Below, piece after piece: positions 20,920-31,834 of a stretch of DNA of 64,000 nucleotides. The stretch is taken from contig SADC01001096.1 of NCBI GenBank assembly GCA_004194705.1, forward strand, positions 62,001-126,000. The letters are read 5' to 3'. Position numbers and translations under genes: made by a program. Within the stretch, counting starts at the first letter, position 1. Each line of letters starts with the position of its first letter. The notes beneath the pieces were generated by a model that saw only the letters and a program-made list of their open reading frames with translations, was not told where the DNA came from and did no database searches. The DNA comes from Ditylenchus dipsaci (Eukaryota > Nematoda > Chromadorea > Rhabditida > Anguinidae).

Positions 20920-21011
20920 TAGGGTTGTAGAATGGGAATATTCCGGGAATATTCTCAATGTTCCGGGAATATTCCGGGTTTTCTATATTTCCGGGAATTT
21001 CTACAACTCTA
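20920..21011. mobile_element. 92-bp hAT-like MITE with TTCCGGGAATATT words
   Basis: The 8-mer AATTATTC occurs on both sides (20912-20919, 21012-21019). Ends TAGGGTTGTAGAA and TTCTACAACTCTA are inverted. The interior is almost only the word TTCCGGGAATATTCC repeated. Ends resemble those of the 37645-38072 element (TAGGGTTGTCGG). Confidence 0.8.
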
Positions 21012-21019
21012 AATTATTC

Positions 21020-22175
21020 TGATTCAATAAAAAATTATTAGTATAGTTAGAAAATCCTCAGGATCACCCTTATGCAGCGTTGAGTTTAAAGCATGTGTTA
21101 ATTAGTATTTGTTACAAGACAAAGTCAAATTTAATAAATAAGGTTTATATTAGGGCTTTTTGGCTAAGAAGGTGAAAAAAAACGGCTAGGTAGATACTCA
21201 AGCCGAAGAACTCAAAAAGCTGTAGCTCAAAAAACACTCAAAGAGATTATTTTTCGGCTACCTACATATCTAGCTGAGGGGATTCTATACCACAACTATT
21301 TTTCATAAGCTATCCACTAAGCCAATTATTTACCCAATCCTTCTCGCCAAATTTATTATTTAAACCAATAAGTACAAAGTAAGAATTTTATTCGGGAAAG
21401 ACATTTGTTACTAAAACAACAAAACAAATGGACTGATTATAATGCGAATAACAAAATACACATCTTTTTTATTCAACTCTAATTTCTTAGGAGTTGGCAA
21501 AAAGACTAGTAAAGAGCTAAGGAACTTAATTACTGGTTATGTGTGAGGAAAAACATAAAGTCAGGAGAACTTTAAATAAAAAAATTTTTGGGCTTGAATA
21601 TTCACACGAGTTTACTACAATGTTGAGCTTACAAATTTTCGAAGAATTTGATGATGAAAAGTATTTGGTTTAATTCAAGTAAACAAGTCCTATGAGTAAT
21701 AATTGAAAATTTTGTTTTCATAGGATGTCGGTAAGAGTGAGAATTTCACTGAGATCTCAGTGAGAATTCAGTATTTGCATGCCTTTGTTTTATAAAATAT
21801 TCATTAGCAGTTCATATTGCCCCACTTAATCAATAAAATTTTAGGATTTTAAGGTGTCGACGTTATGTACCTTTTTTCTCATTCTGCAACTACCCTTTGT
21901 TCTAACTACTTAGGCCTTAGGCTTAGTGGTAGGCCAGCGTATGTTAGGACGGACTAATAAATGCCTTACGTACTTTTTTCAGGGTAATCTGGTACTTGGA
22001 CTAATATTTGGGTGCTTTTTCATGAGGTTTTATAAAAAAACAGATTTCAGACAAAAGGTACATAACGTTAACGCACCAGGATTTTAAATGCGGCATAACA
22101 GCATAAAAATTTTCTTTGTAATTACGCCACCGTATAATCTCTATTAATTATCCCTAAATACTTTTCTCTCTAATT
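21020..22175. other. AT-rich interval upstream of the GPCR, no gene seen
   Basis: No frame with coding character was found. Bases 21895-22030 hold one copy of a dispersed repeat (GGCCAGCGTATGTTAGGAC, then CTAATAAATGCCTTACGTAC) that recurs at 34205-34330 and, inverted, at 49790-49905. Confidence 0.5.
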
Positions 22176-22183
22176 TCCATTTA

Positions 22184-22550
22184 CAGGGCTTCGAATGAAA
22201 AATTTCAAAAAAAGGACATTTGGGTAAAAAAGGACATTTTGACTGTTTTTGAAGTAAAAGGGTCATTTTATCCAGTGCTTGTTGCTATTTTGAAGCGAAA
22301 AAAAAAAGATTTTGACTGAATTTTCAAAAATTGTTATGGAATTGATTGTCCAGAGGAAAATGGTGGTGGCTGGAATTGAACCAGCTCTTTTGGATTACCG
22401 GGCCAACGTGCTGCCAATACACTACGCCTCCACCTCTGGACAAATTCTTGGGAAGGGACTAAGAGAAAGGAGACACAACACAAAAATAAAAAAAGATTTG
22501 GGGTCCCAAAAAAGGACAAATCTTTTTAAAAAGGACGATTCAAAGCCCTG
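22184..22550. mobile_element. hAT-like MITE carrying a tRNA-like insert
   Basis: The 8-mer TCCATTTA flanks it (22176-22183, 22551-22558); ends are CAGGGCTTCGAATG and ATTCAAAGCCCTG. Words AAAAAGGACATTTTG recur near both ends. The centre holds a tRNA-like sequence on the minus strand (next entry). Confidence 0.85.
22363..22437 (-). pseudogene. tRNA-like sequence inside the hAT MITE
   Basis: The minus strand starts GGTGGAGGCGTAGTG and ends in a good T-arm: GAGCTGG, loop TTCAATT, CCAGC, then CACCACC, which pairs with the 5' GGTGGAG at six of seven positions. The anticodon region (TTGGCCCGGTAATCCAA) can fold but lacks U33, so a working tRNA is unlikely. More probably it is the head of a tRNA-derived SINE or a dead tRNA. 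Confidence 0.5.
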
Positions 22551-22714
22551 TCCATTTATCTAATATAGCCTACTTTTTGTACATCGCTCTCGGGCAATTA
22601 ACTTTTTAACCAATTAACTCGGGCAATTAACCGTAGAAAAAAATTAACCATTCTACTTCTAGCTAGTGAAAAATACTACGAAATAATAACTTAAATGGTA
22701 ACTTGTTTAAAAGA

Positions 22715-22990
22715 AATATGCAAGAAGTGGCTCTAAAATACATTGCCAAAAACATGATTTCGAATCTTCAAGGAGTAATGATTTTTTTGAGTTCAACTAA
22801 TCGAGAAATTCTTATGGTCAAAGAAACCTTCGGCCATGGAATTTATGATGCTTTTGGAAAAATCCGTGACTTTTCAAAAACACTGAAGTTGCAACCAAAG
22901 AATACCTACTTTGTTCAAGGACCCGCAAAAATGCCAATTCTTATATTTTATGCTGCTAAAACATTTCTAAAAATGCGTCTTAAAGAATAA
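22715..22990 (+). CDS. Unrecognised 90-residue ORF
   Basis: An open frame, MQEVALKYIAKNMISNLQGV onward, contains plausible protein sequence (FLSSTNREILMVKETFGHGI, DAFGKIRDFSKTL) and a basic end (FLKMRLKE) before TAA at 22988. It is not repetitive and not part of any element recognised here. No splice partner or domain was seen. It could be an exon of an unidentified gene, or chance. Confidence 0.25.
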   Translation, partial: NMQEVALKYIAKNMISNLQGVMIFLSSTNREILMVKETFGHGIYDAFGKIRDFSKTLKLQPKNTYFVQGPAKMPILIFYAAKTFLKMRLKE

Positions 22991-22994
22991 ATCT

Positions 22995-23735
22995 AATAAT
23001 AAATTTGACACTAACTCAGAGCCCAAAATGCTCTGGACAAACAAACTATTTTAAGATGTTCTGTGTAATACGTCAAATTTAATATTCATAAAGAATATCT
23101 AGTGAGAATTGAAAGAGCATGCTCGTGTCCTACATCAGCAAATGCAAAGCCTACCAGGATCACCTTTTTAATATTGGGTTTACATTGGCAAATTGCTGAA
23201 AAATGGCTTTCTCCTTTTATTTTTTTTCTGGTTTGATAATAATACCTCCGATTCCCTAATTATTTTTTGCCTAAACCTGCCTAATAATTCCCAAAAAAGT
23301 AAATACTAAATTATTAATATAAAGTTCTTATTATAAGCCCACATTGCCAGAAAAATAAATAACAATATAATAAAAGTAGTACTAAAACCAAAACAAAAGT
23401 GATTAATGAAATATTACACGCCCCCCCCCTTACATCAAAAACATGCTTTAATTATTTAAAAATTAGATTCCTAGAAACTAGAGCTTATTCCCAACCGAAG
23501 GAAAGGCCACTGTCTTTGGCAGCCTAGTGGCCTTTCTCTAGACTCCACCCCCAGAATTTATTCATTTTAATTGGAGCTGAAGGCAGCAATGTTGCACTCA
23601 AAAGACGTTCAAGTACTCTAACTTTTGTTACTACTAAAACACACACATATATATGCATGGATGTCCACCTAATTATTTGCAAAATCAAAAAGCAGAATTA
23701 TAAATGAACCTTTGAGAGACTCTACGGCCTGGAAC
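22995..23735. other. Intergenic AT-rich stretch with a small GC hairpin
   Basis: No coding signal was seen. A short inverted repeat lies at about 23498-23538 (GGAAAGGCCACT ... AGTGGCCTTTC). A poly-C tract lies at 23422-23430. Confidence 0.4.
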
Positions 23736-24356
23736 GAGGATGTAGAACCTGCGGAAATGTTTTTTTTAATAAAAAAAGAATTTTCACTGGTTTTTGGCCT
23801 TACCATGTGGGAATCGACTTGTAGCATTAATTAATACAGAATTTAGGTAGGCTGGACATAAGAAAAATATAAGATAAATATTTAAAAAAATGTAATTAGT
23901 GGTTTTCAAAACTTAACAAAGGTTTTCTTGATACACTTTAATATTTTTTTCGCATTTTCCCAAAATACACTCCACTCTAGATTTAGTGTACGCCTTGAGG
24001 ACAGGCTTCATTTGTATACTAAATCGAGAATTCACTGTACCAATTTTCTTGACAAATTATTCTTCTTGGTATCAAAATCTCAAGTATAGAGCTTTTAAAA
24101 CTTAGTTTAGGATTTTGAGATCAATACCACGTATAAATCGAAACCCTTCTGTGCAGCATATTAGCTTTCTTGGGCTACCTCCTACACCAAAAGTATTAAG
24201 TATGTATTAAATTTCTTCCTGGTAAACAGCCATTATTTTTTACCTGTATTTAAACGCCTTCGAAATACGTTATTCCAAGTAAAGAATAGAAATGGGGATA
24301 TACAGATGGAAAGAGCACGAAAAATCGGTGTATAAATATAAAAAAGTTCATTGTTT
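23700..24356 (-). CDS. C-terminal exons of an unrecognised membrane protein (7TM-like end)
   Basis: Three minus-strand exons join with agreeing phase. 24356-24244 encodes YTPIFRALSICISPFLFFTW followed by NNVFRRRL. About 23856-23810 (acceptor GTCCAG, donor GTAAGG) encodes YLNSVLINATSRFPH. About 23753 onward (acceptor TTTCCGCAG) encodes STSSFQAVESLKGSF and, unless spliced again after AAAG, runs to a stop near 23687. A hydrophobic helix ending in an RRR cluster just before a soluble tail is what the seventh helix and helix 8 of a GPCR look like. Upstream exons were not found. A second frame through the first exon is also open, so the reading is tentative. Confidence 0.4.
24066..24132. repeat. 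Imperfect hairpin and decayed pogo-like end
   Basis: GGTATCAAAATCTCAAG pairs with TTTTGAGATCAATACC. Just before it, 23966-24038 reads like a worn copy of the GATTTAGTGTACACC pogo MITE found at 52288-52457 (CTAGATTTAGTGTACGCC and ACTAAATCGAGAATTCACTG). Confidence 0.45.
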
Positions 24357-25164
24357 CTGAGTTTATTAATTATTAATTAGAAAAAAAAACAAATTCTGTT
24401 CTGCTGAAAAAACCTTGCTTAAATTTAAAAATTAAATGAGAAGGTCAATTAGTTTTACCGCGGTTTCCAGTGCTTTTGAATTAGAAATGCTGCTATCTAG
24501 CCCTTTATGCATGTTCAAAAATGTCACTTTTCGTCATAAAACTATTTTAAAATATTAAACTGTGTATCCCATTTGAAACTTATAAAAAGTTTCAGTAGTC
24601 AATCCTTCGACACTGAAACTAATGCATTTTTGCCTTATTAAATAGCTTTTTTCTATCCAAGTCACCTTCAACGTAGTGAACAAAAATTCTTTTAAATGTG
24701 AAATCAACTTTTTAAACATGTTTCATTCCGGATGCCAATAAAAGCATTAATAGATTAAATAAGAAAGAAAAAGATTAAATAAATAAACTGCATGATTCAT
24801 AAACTACACGTGATATTGATAATAAAAAGTCACGGTCTTGCAACTGTTCTACCTAGACTGTATAAAACTTGTAAAATAAAAATTCAAGATTATTTTTAAC
24901 CATATATTTTTAATTTATATTTTGGTGAAAAATGTAAATATAATTCGCGATACCCTGGCGAGATCAAAATCTTCATCGAAATTTTTCAGGCTATAACTGA
25001 TTTGGTTTGCTAAAAACCTGAAAAATGCCACGAAAAAACTGAAATGTGCCACGAAAAAACTTCAACCTTAAATTTGACAAAGTTTTTGTTTTGATTTTTC
25101 TTAGATTTTTTTTATTATCATGTAGCCCTGGATCTCAGCTTTAACTTTAACCTTAAATGTCAAT

Positions 25165-25350
25165 ATAATATATCTCAGCCCTAAGTAAATATTTTACATC
25201 GTTGTTTATTGCATTTTCTTAACTCCCACGAGCTCTATAGATTCCACTTTTTAATTGAGCACCCAAAAATCTCAAGATCGACCTAAAATTTTCCGATCTT
25301 CAAGGGGTTGAAAAATAACTCACCCGGGTGAGCTATCAGAGAAAATACGG
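25165..25350. mobile_element. TACCGTATTT-family element, right part, word GATAGCTCACCC
   Basis: The conserved core is present (CTCCCACGAGCTCTATAGAT, GAGCACCCAAAAATCTCAAG, GGGGTTGAAAAATAA). Then comes the variable hairpin (rc GATAGCTCACCC / GGGTGAGTTA) and the terminus GAGAAAATACGG next to TGA. The left end was not located. Confidence 0.7.
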
Positions 25351-25689
25351 TGACTTTTATGTAACATCAAGAAATATAATAGAGATAAATAGTAAGCGCA
25401 AACATATTCTTCAACAATTTGTGATCGAATTCCAATCATAATGTCATTTCATATATAGTTCTTTTCCGGCAATATTATTATCCAGTGAGAAATGTGAGAA
25501 TGACAGTGTTATGGCGGTCACAAAATGTTTTTGTGTCTTAATTTGAAATCCGGACACGTAACTGCAAACAGCTGAAGTCCCAAACAGCTCCAGTCCCTTT
25601 TAAATTTTATATTATTAGTTGAAAAAGAGATAATGTTGTAATATAAAATGAAAATAAATGAAAAATTTGCCTAGCTACTTTCTCAATGT

Positions 25690-25860
25690 AAGCTACTCGT
25701 CGCACGGCGCCAATTTTTCGGATTTTTCTTCCCGGCACCATCTTTCCTGCCATGGCGCCCGGCGCCAATTTTTCAAGAGACCGGCGCCCGGTGGTGCACC
25801 CGGCGCCGGTTTTTTCCGGGCGCACAAGTATGCTTACTACTCCCGGTCCCTGTTTTATTT
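25690..25860. repeat. GC-rich CGGCGCCAATTTTTC word array
   Basis: Within AT-rich surroundings, 170 bp repeats blocks such as CGGCGCCAATTTTTC, GGCGCCCGG and CCGGCGCC. This composition is unlike the flanks. It resembles the word arrays of the foldback elements, but no matching arm was found nearby. Confidence 0.5.
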
Positions 25861-25869
25861 TTGTGTCGC

Positions 25870-27480
25870 GCGAGGCGATGCCCCTTAAAAAATAAGCAAC
25901 AAAAGTGTCTAAACAGGAAGTTGTGAAATCAGCAGAGCCTTAAGGTATCATTTTAAAGTATCAACATCCCTCATTTTGCAAACCTTAAAACTTGGGCAAC
26001 ACTGTTTAAAAAAGTCTGCTAGAAGCAGCAAATCCTGCAAAACAAATAGTATCAAGCAACAAAAACAAGTTGGTTTTGAATAAAATAAGCTAGGGACACC
26101 CATTTAATTGGATCCAAGCACACACAAAATATGCAGTTTTTTAGTGGCTCAGGAGCCAAGAGTGCAAAGCACTCAACAATAAAAATGTTGAATAAAAAAC
26201 ACAAAAGATAGGCTAGATAGCCAGCCAAATTAAAGCCAATTAAATGGTCAATAAAATGGGTTGACTGGAACTAGAGATTAGACTTAGTTATATGACCTTT
26301 TCTTATAATCAATTAAAAAACATATTTGTCGCGGTTTGGAGACTTGAAAAGTGCACAAAAATATTCTTTACGACATGCCTAGCCCCGTTTTCGACTATTA
26401 ATCGACAGAAAGCTACAATAAACAAAGTCTGGAATGTGCATGAATACCTACTATTATTAGTAGGGATGAAGGATGCCCTATTCCGGGACAAAAATTTAGA
26501 AAAGAAATTCCGGGATGGTATAAACCGCTAAAAACCAGACAGGACGGAACGGGGCGTCACGTCCCGACCATACTCCATTCTTAATTACTAGTTTAAAATG
26601 TTTTCGAGTCACCAAGCTATAAGCAAAATGCACTAAAAAATACGGCGACTAGACGTTTTCGAAAATTTTTCGAATTTGTCGCATATATTTCTTCTGCTAT
26701 GTGGTAAAAAAAAATCAAAAATATATGCGAGCCAAAAACACGGTGTGGGTTTACGTCTCCAGTAAGTCAACTCTTGATTTGACGATAGTGCCGTCTATAG
26801 GGATCGGAGAAAGGGTCACCGAGTCAAAAGCGACTTGAGATGAAGAAACAACTAAAAGTGCAAGAAAGTTTCTCGAATTTTTTTATTTTTTTCGGAACAA
26901 ATTTAAATCTTGAATTGGTTCGCTTACAGGACTTTAGACAAGCAAATGAGACAACCCTGAAATCAAATAATAAATTGGAAACATTCAAAAAATGTTCATT
27001 CTTTACTAAAAAAAACCGTGCAAACAAGGTTTCACTAAAAATGCAGTGCTAAAATATTGTATTGAAATATCGAAATAAGGGATTTCAGCCTGCTGTCGTC
27101 CCAGTCACTTAAAAAGCCTATAATTTCATCCTGAGAACTTCTTGACGAAAACAAAGGCAAAAAACTGGCTATGCAAAAGTAAAGCCAGTAAAATAGTCAT
27201 TAAAAAAGCGCCTAACTCAGACTAGGTTCTGATGCTACTAAAAGTTTTGATTAGGCCAACTTCCCTGGAGGCCTATAAACAGGGGAAAGAGTGCTCGTAT
27301 ATTTGTCTTTGATTTGCTAATATTTGGCAGGCAATTTGTTTGCTCTTTGAGACACTTCCTATCTGCGCTGTTCCCCGTGCTAAAACAGCGGCAGCGATAA
27401 TAACAAGTTGTATAGTAGTTATGTATTAAAAATATCATTGGAAGAAATATTGGCTGTAGAAAGCATAAATTAGTAGTTTT
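25870..27480. other. AT-rich interval without recognised gene
   Basis: No convincing exon was found. A GGGATGAAGGATGCCC / CCGGGATGG segment at 26460-26580, containing ACGGGGCGTCACGTCCCG, looks like a worn hAT end. Several short frames lack coding character. Confidence 0.4.
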
Positions 27481-27487
27481 TTTATTA

Positions 27488-28388
27488 CAGTCAAACCTCT
27501 ATATAACGGCCTCTCTATATAACGGCCTCCTCTATATAACGGCCCCCTGGGACCAGTTTGGTTGGATTTGACTAAAACATAAGGAGTTAGACCCTCTATA
27601 TAACGGCCCCTATATATAACGGCCCCTCTATATAACGGCCCCCAAGTCCGGTCCCTAGCAATGAAAGAACCCTTTATATAACGGCCCCTAACTCGAACAC
27701 GGCCTTTTCCAGTTGCCATTTTTGCTCTATTATTTGCAATCATTTGTTCTCATTTAGATCTAAAGTGTTTTGTTGCATTTTATCTCTTTTCTTTTTAGAT
27801 TGTACAATGAGAACTCCGGGTAAACCAGCAAAGCGTCGTGTTCTAACATTGGAAGAAAAGAAAGCCATTGTGGAAGCTTCTGAGAAGAAAAGCAACTACG
27901 AGCTAGCAAAGGAGTTCGGCATTGCAAGGGGAACAATTTAGGGAATTCTGAAAAGCAAGGACTCAATCTTGGAAGCAGCAGCTAATGGGAGCAAATCAAA
28001 GCGGGCGCGTCTCACATCTGGCAGGAATGAGCACCTCGACTTAGCACTCATTCACTAGATCAAGCAAATTCGCTCTCGAAACATTCCAGTCACCGGGACC
28101 TTCTCAAGGTATAATTTTAATCAAAGTTCCACGTTGAAAGCTTTAGCTTTTTAGGAAAAGCGAAAAAGATTGGACAGAGCTTGGGATTATTGCTGGTGTT
28201 TAAATGAATGGTTGTTTCTAAGTCTGCCACTTTAATGATGAGCTCGTTTTGCAAAACCTCTATACAACGGCCCCTTTACAAACGTTAGTAACATATCCTC
28301 TATATAACGGCCCCTCTATATAACGGCCCCTCTATATAACGGCCCCCAAGGCCGGTCCTAGGGGGGCCGTTGTATAGAGGTTTGACTG
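27488..28388. mobile_element. Deleted pogo/Tigger-like transposon with CTATATAACGGCCCC arrays
   Basis: TA-flanked ends CAGTCAAACCTCTATATAAC and GTATAGAGGTTTGACTG fit the pogo subgroup. Both subterminal regions repeat CTCTATATAACGGCCCC (about eight copies at 27497-27690 and four at 28255-28350). Between them lies the N-terminal DNA-binding part of a pogo transposase (27807-28110). The DDE part is deleted. Confidence 0.9.
27807..28110 (+). pseudogene. Pogo transposase N-terminal CENP-B-like HTH, broken
   Basis: From ATG at 27807 the frame reads MRTPGKPAKRRVLTLEEKKA, then IVEASEKKSNYELAKEFGIA and RGTI, the psq/CENP-B-type helix-turn-helix of pogo proteins. A TAG replaces the next codon at 27939. 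The frame then continues (GILKSKDSILEAAANGSKSK), meets another stop near 28056 and reaches a probable donor at about 28109. The start follows an intron-like TTTCTTTTTAG. The catalytic domain is absent. The repeated CTATATAACGGCC words around it are the likely binding sites of this domain. Confidence 0.8.
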
Positions 28389-28775
28389 TACTACTAAAAA
28401 CAAACTTGGTCTAAAAAAACTTTTTGACAACTTTCGTTGACAGATTATTAAAAAAAACTTACCATTTAAAATTTTGGCTTCAGTGGTTTGATGCAGTGGA
28501 AGATGAACAAAAAGTATGGATAGAAAAATTAGATTGATATGGAATTAGGGTGGCACTAGCAGAGTAATATTTGATTGTGCATTCTAAACTTTTTTAAATG
28601 TTACCATACAGAATAGAAATGTGGAGGATATTTGAGCTATTTTTTTTACAATTTACAACATTTTCGGACGCTATCCAACAAAGAGGGGTTATTTTGTCTG
28701 AAGCCAAAAAGGAAACAAACCACCCTTTTGTAGGATAAAAAAGAAACAAGAAACTTAAAAAAAGATAATGTAATA

Positions 28776-28915
28776 CAGTCTACTTTAGTCGGTGGGACCA
28801 AAATAAATTTTCGCTGTAACGACAGTTTCGAAATTTCTTTTTAGCCAACTCTAGTCATAATGAAGTCGACAGGACCAGAAAAACAACTAGAGTTGTCATA
28901 TCCTCCAAGAAATTA
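28776..28915. repeat. Worn pogo-like end
   Basis: CAGTCTACTTTAGTCGGTGG at 28776, and ACAACTAGAGTTGTC with GGCCAACTCTAG-type blocks downstream, resemble the CAGTCAAACCTC... termini. The region is too decayed to delimit. Confidence 0.35.
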
Positions 28916-29311
28916 TCTAAATTCGAATAGGAGAACTCCCTAGAATTGCCCGAAAACTGGGTATACAAGAAACATAACATTTAAATTCACAACATTTAAT
29001 TTTATTGACAAATAAGTTACTGGATGTGACATTTTAACCTAAAATCCCATTTTTAATCAAAATAGAAAAAACTGGAACAGGTAAATAAAATTTTGCTTTT
29101 GAAATTTAAAATCGATTTTTAAAAATCATCATATTTCGTGGTGAGACAACTTTTTCGAGATCACTACCAGCACTTTTAGTCAAAGATCGGTAAAAAAATG
29201 ATGCACTTTGTAAATCTGTGTGTCAAAGATTTATTTACGTTAAACAATTAATGCTATAATTCTATGAAAAAGTATTAAGCAAAGAAAAACGAAAAAAGAT
29301 AGAAAAAATTA

Positions 29312-29562
29312 CCGTATTTTCTCTAATTATAGACCCGTCTCTAATTATAGACCCCCCTCGACTTTGAGGATCTGTATTTCGGCGCAGAGTGAACATTTTG
29401 TAAATATCTTCTTTGCATTTTCTTAGCTCCCAGGAGCTCTGCCGTTCCCGGTTTTTAGATTTCGATTGATCACCCGAAAATCTCGAGATCGACCTCGAAA
29501 TTTTCCGATTTTCGGGAGGTTGAAAAATTATAGACCCGGGTCTATAATTAGAGAAAATACGG
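29312..29562. mobile_element. TACCGTATTT-family MITE, word AATTATAGACCC
   Basis: A complete 251-bp TA-flanked copy. Left end: CCGTATTTTCTCTAATTATA with the word twice. Right end: GACCC / GGGTCTATAATTAGAGAAAA then TACGG. The core (AGCTCCCAGGAGCTCTGCCG, ATTGATCACCCGAAAATCTC, GAGATCGACCTCGAAATTTT) matches the copies at 25.2, 33.9 and 56.7 kb. Confidence 0.9.
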
Positions 29563-29848
29563 TAAATAAACAAGTTTAAAGGTATGAGAAAAGGTATTGT
29601 TATACTAGGAAGCAAAAAATAACTGCAACAAGGTGGATTGGCGCCTTACAGGCGCCTAATAAAAGCGTCAATCCCTGCAAGAAAGCTTACGCTTCTTTTC
29701 CGTTATCAAAAGCTCCTTTTAGGAGCCTCTTAGGGATCCATGCCTGGAAATCCTACCTGGCCACCTACCCACCCTACATGGGCACCTACTGACAATACCT
29801 GGCAACCTGACATACTTTTTTGTCTCGAGGAGAATTCGAAATTTAGTA

Positions 29849-30287
29849 CAGTCAAACCTCGATTTAGTGGCACGGTGCCACTGGCACCCCCAAAAGTTCG
29901 TTCCAGCCTTGGGTCCGACACTTTTTTAACCCAATTTTCGAAATACTTTATCGATTCTGTTAGCGCAGTCTGCTCGCAAATATCGTAAGGATTCCGATTT
30001 TACCGATCGTTTTTTGAAAAGAAAACAAAATTTGGGTTAAAAAACTAAAACCTCGATATAGTGGCACCTGTTTTCAAAAAAAGGTGCCACTATATCGAGG
30101 TTTTACTTTTTATCCCAAAATTTGTTTACTTTTCAAAAAACGATCGGCGAAATCGGAATCCTCACGATTTTGCGACCAGACTGTCATAACGGAATCGATA
30201 AAATATTTTGAAAATTGGGTTAAAAAAAGTGTCGGACCCTAGCGAGAACGAACTTTTGGGGGGTGCCACTAAATCGAGGTTTGACTG
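29849..30287. mobile_element. Palindromic pogo-like MITE, word GATTTAGTGGCACC
   Basis: A 439-bp, TA-flanked palindrome with ends CAGTCAAACCTCGATTTAGT and complement. The arms run the full length to a central hairpin at 30050-30105, where CTCGATATAGTGGCACC faces its complement. So the terminal word is repeated, in slightly different form, at the centre. The end shares CAGTCAAACCTC with the transposase-bearing element at 27488-28388. Confidence 0.9.
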
Positions 30288-30289
30288 TA

Positions 30290-31600
30290 GGGAGTAATTT
30301 TCTAAAGAGCAATTTCAAAAGTAAATCGACCATGTTGAACACGAATCCGTTTAGAAAACCTGTCAAAAGCTGCAAATTTGTGAAGCTTTTGAATATTACC
30401 ACATTCACAAAATCGGGTTTGAATATTCAGTTGGATTTCTGACTGACATGTCTCTAGAAGTTATAAAAGCATTTCTCTCATCTTGTAGCCCTGAAATTTC
30501 TTTACGTGAATTGGCGAATAACAAACTATACGAAGGGCAAATGTGCACTTTCTACCCTAGTTGAATTCGACTATGAAATTCTGGAATCTTGTATGTTTAG
30601 TGAAAGCAGTGCCCTTTTAAAACTTTTGAAAAAAAATTAATTTTAAAAGACCTATCTGATAGAGCAACTTTCAGGAACATTTTGATGTATTAAAAGTAGA
30701 AAAAGTTAAATTTTTTATTACAAGCCTTTGACTTGAAGTGATTAAGTTAGAGTGCGAAAAAATCCTCTAATTAACAACATAAAAACGCTATTTTATGCGT
30801 AGTAACGCGTCTTTTGCCCGAATTTTTTTCGCTAGGAATACTCAGCGATAAATCTTGAGTATAAAGTGGCAATTACTACACATGACTGTCGGAGCGTTAA
30901 GTGTTAAAAAAAACCGAACACACGGTACTATAACCGATTTTGAGAACAAAAATATTTGTTAATTTTTTAATTCGTGATGCAAACATCGAACCTTAATATT
31001 AAATGGAAAAAACATGAATTCAGTAGACTGCCAATTTCACTTATCCCTAATCCCAAAACCAAATGCAAAAAAAGCTGAAATGGCATATTAAAAAACTGCC
31101 ATAAAACTTGATGAAAACTCGTTTGATAATAATTAGTAGCGCTAGACTATAGGAAAAGTGTCACTAAAAGCTGTAGCTATAACCAAAGATTTTTTCTTTT
31201 TAGCCAACAATTTGGGCTGTAAAGGTCACACAAACAAAAAATATTTTTTAGGTGATTAGTTTCTAGGAAACTTTCTTTAGCATGTTTTCTTGCACGACTT
31301 ACACTTTCACAAACATAATTTGCTGTTTTTTTGTTGATAACAAAGAATACTTACTAGTATAAAGAGCGTTTTCACAATATTGGATTATGCATTTTGCAAC
31401 AAAAAGTTGAAAATTCAAGTTTAACAAAGAAACTTCTAAAAAAGTTGACCTTTTACGGCAATACTTTTTGAAAATTATCTTTCAGTGGTTAGAGGGGGTA
31501 AGAAAAAACAGCACTATTTTTAGTTGAGCTCCACTCCATTTTCAGTTGAGCTTTTTGGTTTGCGAACCATCCTTAAATTTTAGATATATGGCACCTAAAT
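30290..31600. other. AT-rich interval, no gene seen
   Basis: Only short frames with no coding character were found. One TGTAGCCCTG block occurs near 30483, as in other repeats of the window. Confidence 0.4.
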
Positions 31601-31601
31601 A

Positions 31602-31833
31602 TTAGGTCGTTCGGAAAGTCCGTACGCTTACTTTAAAAAAAAACTTTTTATGGCATTGTGTTTTTTTCTATGATTTACATGACCATATTTCAAAATTTGA
31701 TCACTCACTTTATAGCTAAAAATCTTGGCCACAAAAGGAGTGGTCAACTTTAAAAAATGTCTCAAAGTTTTTTTCAAAATTAACAATGCCACAATAATAA
31801 CCGCACGGTCCGTGGACGTTCCGCACGACCTAA
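31602..31833. mobile_element. Mariner-type MITE
   Basis: The ends TTAGGTCGTTCGGAAAGTCC and the complement of TTAGGTCGTGCGGAACGTCC, next to TA, are typical mariner termini. The 230-bp interior has no transposase. Long A/T runs follow each end. Confidence 0.75.
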
Positions 31834-31834
31834 T

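Noticed and set aside
22363..22437. Functional tRNA gene
   Set aside because: The acceptor has a mismatch, U33 is missing and the D-arm is poor; it lies inside a MITE. Kept as a tRNA-like relic.
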